Notes under the pieces: model-generated
What the model saw: only the letters and a program-made list of their open reading frames with translations
Database searches by the model: none
What the model was told of the DNA's origin: nothing
Shown here: positions 6,202 through 12,465 of the stretch, in pieces
How positions within the stretch are numbered: position 1 is the first letter of the stretch
Layout of the letters: each line of letters opens with the position of its first letter
Program-made: the position numbers and the translations under genes
Assembly (NCBI GenBank): GCA_023133185.1
Contig: JAGLWX010000036.1
Location: 1-13,154, forward strand
Direction: 5' to 3'
DNA: 13,154 nucleotides
From: Fidelibacterota bacterium
GTDB taxonomy: Bacteria > Fidelibacterota > UBA2242

Positions 6202-7545
6202 TTACTTTACTAATTGATGTTTTTGGATGAAATCATCGAGTATCTCCTGCAGATTCGGATTTCCAATTTCCTGAAGGTCATAATAAACACGGGTATTGGG
6301 TTTATTGATCTTTATAATGCGGTTGAGGTCTATAGGGGTTCCGATGATTACCGAATCACAGTCTGTATTTTCAATGGTCGCCTCAAGATCTTTTATCTGC
6401 TGATCACCGTATCCCATAGCGGGAAGGAGTTTGCCGATATTTGGATATATCCGGAAAGTTTCGGAAAGCTTTCCAACCGTGAACGGTCTTGGATCGATGC
6501 ACTCGGCAGCGCCGTATTTTTGAGCTGCTACGGTTCCGGCGCCGATTTTCATTTCGCCATGGGTCAATGTCGGACCATCTTCTACAACCAGTACTCGTTT
6601 GTTTCGTATGACTTCCGGTTTATCGACTTTAATCGGTGAAGCGCCGTCAATAACGAGAGCGCTGGGATTCACTTTCTTGATGCTTTCTCGTACTGTCTGA
6701 ATACCTTCGGGAGATGCTGTTTCCATCTTATTGATAACCACTACGTCAGCTAAACGAAGATTGACTTCTCCCGGATAATAGCTCAGTTCATTGCCGGGAC
6801 GGTGAGGATCGGCTACGGTAATGGTCAGGTCTGGTTTATAGAAGGAAAAATCGTTATTACCGCCATCCCAGAGAATTACGTCGCAACCTTTTGGATCATT
6901 CTCGGCGCTACGAAGGATCGCTTCATAATCAACACCGGCATAAATGACATTGCCGCGAGTAACGTGTGGCTCATATTCTTCCATTTCTTCAATGGTGCAT
7001 TTGTGTTTAACGAGATCTTCAACTGTAACGAAACGCTGTACTTTCTGAGCGGTTAGATCACCATAGGGCATCGGGTGACGAACAGCAACAACGTTTAAAC
7101 CTCTTTTCATCAATATTTCGATTACTTTACGGGAAGTCTGACTTTTCCCACAACCGGTACGGGTCGCACAGACGGCGATTACCGGTTTTGTACTCTTGAC
7201 CATCGTTTCTTTCGGACCTAAAAGCGTGAAATTTGCGCCGGCTGCATTTACCAGGGCGCTCATATTCATAACCTTTTGATACCTAACATCGCTATAGGAA
7301 AAAACACAATCATCGATATTTAATTTCCTGATCAATTCCGGCAATTCTTCTTCGGCGTGAATCGGAATACCGTTCGGATATAGTTTTCCAGCCAGCTCCG
7401 CCGGGTACTTGCGTCCTTCAATATCAGGAATCTGAGCAGCGGTAAACGCTGCGACATTATAGTATTCATTGTCTCTGAAGAAAGTGTTGAAATTGTGAAA
7501 ATCTCTTCCGGCAGCGCCGATAATAATGACATTTTTTCTATTCAA
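6202..7545 (-). CDS. Cyclic 2,3-diphosphoglycerate synthetase-like P-loop GTPase
   Basis: The 447 residues look like the predicted-GTPase family that includes archaeal cyclic 2,3-diphosphoglycerate synthetase (an enzyme of about 460 aa that closes 2,3-DPG with ATP in thermophilic methanogens). An N-terminal Rossmann-like region (about 1-115, VIIIGAAGRDFHNFN) leads into a P-loop, CATRTGCGKSQ (126-136). Next come a conserved acidic/Asn patch LWDGGNNDFSFYKPDL (225-240), ADPHRPG (245-251) and an NKxD-like INKMET (271-276). The start is TTG at 7545, chosen because AGAGGT sits 5 nt upstream, the protein reads MNRKNVIIIG straight into the first strand, and no in-frame ATG is near. It heads the operon with ndk. 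In bacteria the real substrate is not known, so I give no gene symbol. Confidence 0.8.
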   Translation of the reverse strand: MNRKNVIIIGAAGRDFHNFNTFFRDNEYYNVAAFTAAQIPDIEGRKYPAELAGKLYPNGIPIHAEEELPELIRKLNIDDCVFSYSDVRYQKVMNMSALVNAAGANFTLLGPKETMVKSTKPVIAVCATRTGCGKSQTSRKVIEILMKRGLNVVAVRHPMPYGDLTAQKVQRFVTVEDLVKHKCTIEEMEEYEPHVTRGNVIYAGVDYEAILRSAENDPKGCDVILWDGGNNDFSFYKPDLTITVADPHRPGNELSYYPGEVNLRLADVVVINKMETASPEGIQTVRESIKKVNPSALVIDGASPIKVDKPEVIRNKRVLVVEDGPTLTHGEMKIGAGTVAAQKYGAAECIDPRPFTVGKLSETFRIYPNIGKLLPAMGYGDQQIKDLEATIENTDCDSVIIGTPIDLNRIIKINKPNTRVYYDLQEIGNPNLQEILDDFIQKHQLVK

Positions 7546-7599
7546 AATTTACCTCTTTTTAATATAGTTTGATGTTGTGAAAAACTTGTGTTGAAAATC

Positions 7600-7628
7600 A
7601 TTATATATTTTAGAGGGTTATTTAAAAC
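7600..7628 (-). promoter_or_regulatory. Possible promoter of the GTPase-ndk operon
   Basis: A perfect TATAAT is present on the minus strand at 7605-7600. Its expected start would leave a leader of about 48 nt before the TTG at 7545. The base block 17 nt upstream (GTTTTA, 7628-7623) is a poor -35, and the surroundings are AT-rich, so the call rests on the -10 alone. Confidence 0.3.
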
Positions 7629-7663
7629 CGAAATGATATGTCCAGAGAATTAGCGATTGTGTG

Positions 7664-7678
7664 TATGATACTATCATA
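7664..7678. repeat. 15-bp palindrome TATGATA-C-TATCATA
   Basis: Perfect 7-bp arms flank a single C in the 269-bp gap between the GTPase gene and the MBL hydrolase gene, about 60 nt upstream of the candidate TATAAT. The form is operator-like, but an AT-rich palindrome of this size can occur by chance. Nothing else with clear structure was seen in the gap (7546-7814), and no good terminator was found for the MBL gene. Confidence 0.3.
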
Positions 7679-7814
7679 AATAAAACATCGTTTTCATTTT
7701 TCTGTTCACAAAAATCAGTAATCGAACTTAGACAAAATCTCGTCGAAAAACAAGGAAAAGAGAGAGGAGATTAAGATTTTAAAGCCGGAATTTTAATAAT
7801 TGTAAGTGTGATTG

Positions 7815-8789
7815 TTAAAGAGTGAGCTCTAACCCCTCACGAGCGATGGATATTTTAATATCTTTATTTTTGTAGTGCTCGTTTTTATAGGCAATTGCAT
7901 CCTTAAGTATCGTCATTAATTTCTGATCTGAGTATGAGGGGTCATGATGATAAAATAAAATGTGCTTAATATTTGCCTGCGCTGCAAAATCAACCCCCTG
8001 AAGTGAAGTGCTGTGCCCCCAGTTTTCTTTCTCAATACTTTCATCTATAGTGAATTGTGCATCGAATATCAAAACATCGGCGCCCGAGAAAAATTCGATA
8101 AACCTGTTCATCTTATCTTCAGAAATGTTCTTATATTCTGAATCTGTGGCATATACAACAGACTTGTCGTAATAATCTATCCGGTATCCGAATGAACCGC
8201 CCGGGTGATTTAACATTTTATTTGTTATTTGTACGCCATCCAAATCGATAGTTTCCTCTTTACGTAATTGGAAAAAATCGATATTTGCGCCCATTGCTGA
8301 TAATGAGACGGGGTAATATTCATCCTCTTGTTGATTGCTGATACGTTGTTCCAGTCCGTTATGTACGCCGTAGATGGTAATGTCATTTCCGGATGTATAG
8401 GCGGGTAAAAAATATGGAAAACCCATAATATGATCCCAGTGAGTATGACTTAAAAAAATATGTGCGGTCCCATATCCCTCGCCAAATTCCCGTTTCATAA
8501 AATACTCACCCAGGCGTCGGATACCTGACCCCGCATCGAAAATAATATGAGTATTATTAACAAAAACATATACACAGGATGTGTCGTTACCGACAAAACG
8601 TTTCATTTCGAGCGGTAGTTCATCAATATATTTCTTTAAACTCTGTTCATCTTTTAATGCATGCTTCTGGGAGTCTTTCAGAATTTGTAACAATTTATAA
8701 TTGTACTCAAGTGGGTCTAATGATGACGGGATGGAACCTCGCACACCCCAGAAAGACAATTTAATATTTTCAGAATTGTTATTTGACAT
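7815..8789 (-). CDS. MBL-fold metallo-hydrolase (PhnP/RNase Z-like class)
   Basis: This is a metallo-beta-lactamase-fold hydrolase that probably cleaves a phosphodiester, but the substrate cannot be deduced. The 324 residues begin with the subfamily signature SFWGVRGSIPSS (12-23), followed by a helical insertion (about 24-66) before NDTSCVYV. Metal ligands are visible: HTHWDH (His115, His117, Asp119, His120), His195 in NHPGGSFGYRI, Asp216 in YATDSEY and probably His281/His282 in FYHHDP. His259 in NWGHSTS matches the conserved GHSS-type histidine. FDAGSGIRRLG (84-94) is also typical of the PhnP-like group. The ATG has TGAGGT upstream. It is a single gene, 269 bp from the GTPase operon and divergent from the LysM lipoprotein. 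No signal peptide, so cytoplasmic. Confidence 0.88.
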   Translation of the reverse strand: MSNNNSENIKLSFWGVRGSIPSSLDPLEYNYKLLQILKDSQKHALKDEQSLKKYIDELPLEMKRFVGNDTSCVYVFVNNTHIIFDAGSGIRRLGEYFMKREFGEGYGTAHIFLSHTHWDHIMGFPYFLPAYTSGNDITIYGVHNGLEQRISNQQEDEYYPVSLSAMGANIDFFQLRKEETIDLDGVQITNKMLNHPGGSFGYRIDYYDKSVVYATDSEYKNISEDKMNRFIEFFSGADVLIFDAQFTIDESIEKENWGHSTSLQGVDFAAQANIKHILFYHHDPSYSDQKLMTILKDAIAYKNEHYKNKDIKISIAREGLELTL

Positions 8790-8853
8790 TGATATTTACC
8801 TCACTGGTTTAGTTTAAGGTTTTCTATGTCGGTTGGCTTTATCATGTTATTTA

Positions 8854-8882
8854 TGTATAACAATATGAAAGAATAATGCCAA
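8854..8882 (-). promoter_or_regulatory. Candidate sigma70-type promoter of the MBL hydrolase gene
   Basis: On the minus strand TTGGCA (8882-8877) matches the -35 consensus at five of six positions. An exact 17-nt spacer separates it from TATACA (8859-8854), a four-of-six -10. The start would lie near 8847, giving a leader of about 58 nt. No competing pair of similar quality was seen on this strand in the gap. Confidence 0.5.
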
Positions 8883-9014
8883 AAAATCAACACTTTTTTA
8901 TAATAAATCTACAGAACCCCCATTTTGACAGATAAAATGTGATCTGGAACAAATGGAATATTCAAGGGTGTAACTTCAGGAATCCGATTTTCTCAGATAT
9001 TTGTAAAGGAATCC

Positions 9015-9048
9015 TTGAAAAGTCACTATTTTTTTTGCAATATATACT
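9015..9048 (+). promoter_or_regulatory. Weak candidate promoter of the LysM lipoprotein gene
   Basis: TTGAAA (9015-9020) lies upstream of an AT-rich block holding TATACT (9043-9048), but their spacing of 22 nt is too long. At 17 nt the -10 would be CAATAT, a poor match. A TTGACA at 8935-8940 also lacks a good partner. A promoter must lie in this divergent gap, but its exact place is uncertain. Confidence 0.3.
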
Positions 9049-9083
9049 GATTTCTAAAAGTGAAATGTAAAGGAGTAATAAAA

Positions 9084-9776
9084 ATGTATCGATTGATCTC
9101 AGGTTTTTTGATAATAGCGTTTTTTATATTCGGATGTTCGAAGGAAGTCGTCGAAGATGAACCTGTTTCCGAACAATCTACCCAGGTTCAACCGCAGGAA
9201 GAAATAGCCCCGGAACCGGTCGTGGAATCTGTTTTAGTACCGGAACCGGAACCAGAGCCGGAGCCAGAGCCAGAACCCGAACCGGTTATTGAGGAAACTG
9301 TCGCTCCTGTTCAAACAGAAGTAAGCATCGCAGAGACGGAAGTTTTGGCGGAAAAGGAAGGTAAATTAGAAGAAGTTTTGGAATTAGTCAGTGATGGCGA
9401 CAGCGTCGATGTATTCTATATGGTAAAGCCGGGTGATTATCTTTCTCTGATTGCTAAAAATGAGTATGGAAATATCGGGATGTGGCGTCTCATTTATAAA
9501 TGGAATCGTAAAAAGATTGGCGCAAATCCTAACCTTATTTATCCGTTTCATGAGTTTCTACTGAAAAAACTAAAAGAAAATGCTGTAGATCTCGAATATG
9601 ATTTTTATGAATATACAGTTAAAGAAAATGAATCTCTTTGGTCAATTGCCGGACAAGAACACAATAACCATTATGCCTGGATCGTCATTTTGCGGGACAA
9701 CGCCGATGTTCTGGGATCCAACCTGGAAGATGTTCCCACCGGCACGATTCTGAAACTGAGAACAAATCTCTTTTAA
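9084..9776 (+). CDS. Lipoprotein with Pro-Glu spacer and two LysM-type modules
   Basis: It is probably an envelope lipoprotein that grips peptidoglycan. I start it at the ATG at 9084, giving 230 aa, because AAGGAG lies nine nt upstream and the product then opens with a clean lipoprotein signal, MYRLISGFLIIAFFIFGC (lipidated Cys18). The in-frame GTG at 9060 would put eight residues before the signal, with no ribosome site. A disordered acidic stretch follows, including 15 residues of alternating Pro and Glu (53-67). Then come two LysM-like modules, about 110-160 (YMVKPGDYLSLIAKNEYG) and 175-226 (YTVKENESLWSIAGQ). The second is the more divergent. Single gene: divergent from the MBL gene and followed by 743 bp of repeats. 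No enzyme domain is visible. Confidence 0.85.
   Translation: MYRLISGFLIIAFFIFGCSKEVVEDEPVSEQSTQVQPQEEIAPEPVVESVLVPEPEPEPEPEPEPEPVIEETVAPVQTEVSIAETEVLAEKEGKLEEVLELVSDGDSVDVFYMVKPGDYLSLIAKNEYGNIGMWRLIYKWNRKKIGANPNLIYPFHEFLLKKLKENAVDLEYDFYEYTVKENESLWSIAGQEHNNHYAWIVILRDNADVLGSNLEDVPTGTILKLRTNLF
9240..9284 (+). repeat. In-frame CCN-GAR codon repeat encoding (Pro-Glu)n
   Basis: Fifteen codons alternate proline and glutamate, from mixed CCG/CCA/CCC and GAA/GAG codons, inside the LysM lipoprotein gene. The result is a stiff acidic spacer between the lipid anchor and the LysM modules. The near-perfect 6-bp periodicity makes length change by slippage possible. Confidence 0.85.
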
Positions 9777-9810
9777 CTGGTATTTCGAAAATATAAACAT
9801 TAACCACTCT

Positions 9811-9839
9811 CTATCCCGTTGGGGAATTTATTGAGTGGA
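9811..9839 (+). repeat. Repeat copy 1 (core GGGGAATTTATT)
   Basis: The core lies at 9821-9832 and is followed by GAGTGGA. It is the left arm of the outer inverted pair and the most diverged copy in the part before the core. It shares CCC-TT-GGGG-type sequence with the other two copies. Confidence 0.6.
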
Positions 9840-9860
9840 TTTGAAGCCCCCGGAAACACA

Positions 9861-9893
9861 AATCGCCTGTCCTTCTGGGGAATTTATTCGGTG
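9861..9893 (+). repeat. Repeat copy 2, inverted partner of copy 3
   Basis: It starts AATCGCCTGTCC and holds the core at 9877-9888, ending CGGTG. It matches the reverse complement of 10312-10344 at 30 of 33 positions, the three differences lying together between CTGTCC and GGGG. Confidence 0.85.
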
Positions 9894-10073
9894 AAGTACA
9901 CCGATTGTAAGTTAAAATACACACCAAGTTACATCCCCCTTTATTAAGGGATTTACAAGGAGGGTATAGGGGAATAGGGAGTAAGTGGTATAATATAGGA
10001 ATTCTCTCTTTTACTATGCTACTAAAGCATGGTGCTAATCCTATCGTCGAAATGGACCAAGATGTGAGAATAT

Positions 10074-10162
10074 AACTCAACCCCCGTCCCCTTCTCTTTG
10101 CAAGAGAAGGGGAGAGCGCTAAAATCAATGCTTTTCGAAAAGCCGAAATGAGGGGTTGAGTT
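10074..10162. repeat. Nested palindrome with 12-bp and 11-bp stems
   Basis: An outer pair AACTCAACCCC (10074-10084) and GGGGTTGAGTT (10152-10162) encloses a perfect hairpin whose arms TCCCCTTCTCTT (10087-10098) and AAGAGAAGGGGA (10102-10113) flank a 3-nt loop. It also encloses a 12-bp palindrome, CTTTTCGAAAAG, at 10131-10142. This resembles the dispersed intergenic palindromes found in many copies in some bacterial genomes. Copy number outside the window cannot be judged here. Confidence 0.7.
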
Positions 10163-10230
10163 AAGGGCAGATTACAGGGATCCCCGCATGAACTAGAGAT
10201 TCCCCTCTAAAAAGTTGAACGAAGAGAAAT

Positions 10231-10261
10231 CCCGATCTTCGGGGAGGGGTGTCCGAAGGAC
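10231..10261. repeat. Two short GC-rich hairpins
   Basis: CCCGA-TCT-TCGGG (10231-10243) and GTCC-GAA-GGAC (10251-10261) lie in tandem with G-rich sequence between and after them. Both are inside the repeat-bounded segment. Neither has a following T run, so they are not convincing terminators. Confidence 0.5.
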
Positions 10262-10311
10262 GGGGTGTGTTACTCTTTAAAGTCGGGAAGACAGGTAGAA
10301 GCCGTTCTATC

Positions 10312-10344
10312 CACCGAATAAATTCCCCGAAGGGACAGGCGATT
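10312..10344 (-). repeat. Repeat copy 3, inverted
   Basis: It holds the core as AATAAATTCCCC (10317-10328). It pairs with copy 2 at 30 of 33 positions and, over a longer span to 10354, with copy 1. It is therefore the right-hand boundary of the repeat segment. Confidence 0.85.
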
Positions 10345-10519
10345 GTTAATGTTTTTCTGCAACCGTGATTAAGCGCCGTTCCGCAGCCGAACTCCAGAAC
10401 CCGAATAAACCTTACTAATTTTATATGGCTGAGTAGATACGAAATATGAATAATTATCGAAAATTCTTATCATTATCAGAATTCCTTTTAAATTAGAGAG
10501 AATTTTTAAATAGTGTAGG

Positions 10520-12439
10520 GTGAATTTGGATACTGTAAATACTATTAATCTTTTTGATTGGCTTGTTATCGCTGTCTATTTCGCATTTGTGATCGGTATC
10601 GCAATCTATTTTTCAAAACGGGCTGGAAAAGATACAAACCAATTTTTTCTGTCGGGGCGCAATTTACCGTGGTGGCTGGCGGGTACAGCAATGGTGGCAA
10701 CAACGTTTGCAGCCGATACGCCACTGGCTGTAACGGAATTAGTTGCCCGGAATGGTGTTGCCGGAAACTGGTTGTGGTGGAATCTGGCAATAGGTGGTAT
10801 GCTTACTGTTTTTTTCTTTGCCAAATTATGGCGCCGCTCCGGGATTATGACGGATGTGGAGCTTACCGAATTTCGTTACTCAGGAAAAGCTGCCGCGGTG
10901 TTAAGGGGTTTTCGGGCGCTGTATTTAGGAATATTTATGAATGCTATCGTCATGGGCTGGGTTCATAAAGCCATGGAAAAAATATTTCATGTTACGCTGC
11001 CAATGATAGACCCGTTTTTACTGGTCGTTGCTGCGGCTGTTATCATTGCCATTTATGCATCGGCGTCCGGGCTTCTGGGAACTGCGCGAACCGATAGTTT
11101 CCAATTTCTATTTGCCATGACCGGCTGTATTATTTTAGCCATAATCGTAGTTCGCTTGCCTCAGGTAGGCGGAACTATTGCTTTAAAAACTAAACTGGCG
11201 CCACAAGTACTTGAGTTCTTTCCCAGGATCGGACGTGTATCGGTGCAGGGAGTCACGGGCGGAGTGCTGGCGTTGTCCGTGGGAGCCTTCTTCGCTCATA
11301 TCGGCTTGCAATGGTGGTCCAGCTGGTACCCGGGGGCTGATCCGGGCGGCGGCGGCTATATTGCGCAGCGGATGATGTCCGCAAAAGACGAAAAACACAG
11401 TCTGTTTGCTACCCTCTGGTTCACGATTGCTCATTATACATTGCGCCCCTGGCCCTGGATTCTGGTGGCACTGGCGGCGTTGATCGTATTGCCGAGGGCA
11501 GAGAATTCCGAAGTCCTGCAAAAGGAAAACCCGGCGCTTTACGAACAGGTTGTATCGGTTTATAACGGGGAAACTACCCGGGAGTCTAACCCGGATTTCC
11601 AGTCAGCGGAATTTGCGGAATTTTATGATAAATACGAGAATACTGTAGATCCGGGCGTGATGTACCCCAAAATGATGATGCGCTATTTACCGGCGGGGCT
11701 GTTAGGGTTGCTGATCGCTACATTTTTAGCAGCATATATGTCCACAATTGCTTCACAATTAAACTGGGGAACATCGTATATCATCAATGATTTTTACCGG
11801 CGTTTCATTAAATCGAATGCCGGCGAGCGACATTACGTGTTCGTTTCCCGGATAACCATGTATCTAATGGTAATTTTGTCACTAATAATTACCAGGTACT
11901 TACTCACAACCGTGTCCGGCGCCTGGGAATTTATAATTAATGCCAGCGCCGGTGTGGGTGCTGTGTTGATTTTACGCTGGTTCTGGTGGAGAATTAATGC
12001 CTGGTCGGAAATTTCGGCGATGATTGCCCCATTGATAATCTACCCGGTTGCCCGCTATGGATTTGGTCTGCAATCTCCGATAACGCTTTATCCTATCGTA
12101 TTTGGTACTACGGTCATCTGGCTGATTGTCACATTTATAACTCCTCCAACCGATAAAGCCGTTTTGGTAAAATTTTACAAAAAGGTTCATCCCGGGGGAA
12201 GAGGATGGACGCCGATTTCGAAGGAATTGAAAGATGTACAAAACGACAGCGGTTTCGGAAAAGTATTTATTGACTGGATTTGCGGTGTTATTCTTGTCTA
12301 TGCCAGTCTGTTTGGGATAGGGAAGTTAATATTAGGCGATTATCTACCCGGTATCGTTTATATTGTTGTGGCAGTTGTATCCGCAACGGTGATTTATCTT
12401 CACCTATCCAAAGTCGGTTGGGATACTATTCGTGATTAA
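10520..12439 (+). CDS. Sodium:solute symporter, SSS (SLC5-like) family
   Basis: This is a secondary transporter that uses the Na+ gradient to import a small solute across the inner membrane; the substrate cannot be told. The 639 residues form roughly 13-14 hydrophobic helices. Family marks include FFLSGRNLPWWLAGTAMVATTFAADTP (42-68, quoted only in part here: SGRNLPWW), TARTDSFQF (178-186) and TFLAAYMSTIASQLNWG (391-407), whose Ser-Thr lies where the Na2 site sits in SGLT-type carriers. A hydrophilic loop of about 50 residues (325-372) makes it longer than many SSS proteins. Two starts are possible: GTG at 10520 (used here, no clear Shine-Dalgarno) and TTG at 10526, preceded by AGGGTGA; an in-frame stop at 10511 bars longer forms. 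The permease gene follows after 26 nt, so the pair is probably an operon. Confidence 0.88.
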   Translation: MNLDTVNTINLFDWLVIAVYFAFVIGIAIYFSKRAGKDTNQFFLSGRNLPWWLAGTAMVATTFAADTPLAVTELVARNGVAGNWLWWNLAIGGMLTVFFFAKLWRRSGIMTDVELTEFRYSGKAAAVLRGFRALYLGIFMNAIVMGWVHKAMEKIFHVTLPMIDPFLLVVAAAVIIAIYASASGLLGTARTDSFQFLFAMTGCIILAIIVVRLPQVGGTIALKTKLAPQVLEFFPRIGRVSVQGVTGGVLALSVGAFFAHIGLQWWSSWYPGADPGGGGYIAQRMMSAKDEKHSLFATLWFTIAHYTLRPWPWILVALAALIVLPRAENSEVLQKENPALYEQVVSVYNGETTRESNPDFQSAEFAEFYDKYENTVDPGVMYPKMMMRYLPAGLLGLLIATFLAAYMSTIASQLNWGTSYIINDFYRRFIKSNAGERHYVFVSRITMYLMVILSLIITRYLLTTVSGAWEFIINASAGVGAVLILRWFWWRINAWSEISAMIAPLIIYPVARYGFGLQSPITLYPIVFGTTVIWLIVTFITPPTDKAVLVKFYKKVHPGGRGWTPISKELKDVQNDSGFGKVFIDWICGVILVYASLFGIGKLILGDYLPGIVYIVVAVVSATVIYLHLSKVGWDTIRD

Positions 12440-12465
12440 ATTAATTGCAAATTGGCGGCTTTTTT

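Larger units (their letters stand above)
9795..10354. repeat. Repeat-bounded non-coding segment, possible degenerate MITE or REP-like element
   Basis: The segment fills most of the 743-bp gene-free stretch after the LysM lipoprotein gene. Its ends are imperfect inverted repeats of 45 bp (9795-9839 and 10310-10354) that match at about 35 of 45 positions. They include a perfect outer 10-mer (AAACATTAAC) and a perfect inner 12-mer (GGGGAATTTATT) with the same 16-nt spacing in both arms. Inside lie a further repeat copy, a nested palindrome and GC-rich hairpins. I see no target-site duplication and no credible protein. Of the rest of the gap, 9777-9794 and 10355-10519 show nothing clear beyond AT-rich sequence and a weak AATTCT/AGAATT hairpin at 10462-10483. 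Confidence 0.6.

Noticed and set aside
6214..6639. Plus-strand ORF of 141 codons opposite the GTPase gene
   Set aside because: It is antisense to a well-conserved protein. Its length reflects codon bias of the real gene rather than selection.
8935..8940. Perfect TTGACA as a -35 element on the plus strand
   Set aside because: No acceptable -10 lies 16-18 nt downstream, so it cannot be called a promoter.
8977..9017. Two GGAATCC copies in the divergent gap as an operator or riboswitch
   Set aside because: They are only 7 bp long and no further pairing or known aptamer pattern could be seen.
9060..9083. GTG start eight codons upstream of the LysM lipoprotein ATG
   Set aside because: It has no ribosome site, its codons overlap the Shine-Dalgarno sequence of the ATG, and it would disturb the lipoprotein signal peptide.
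9811..10128. Minus-strand ORF of 105 codons in the repeat region
   Set aside because: It runs across the inverted repeat copies and the nested palindrome, has no ribosome site, and its composition follows the repeats (ALSPSLAKRRGRGLS type). Such ORFs come from reading repeats, not from a gene.
9777..10519. CRISPR array
   Set aside because: The repeat copies are in mixed orientation, irregularly spaced and only three in number. There are no regular spacers and no cas genes.
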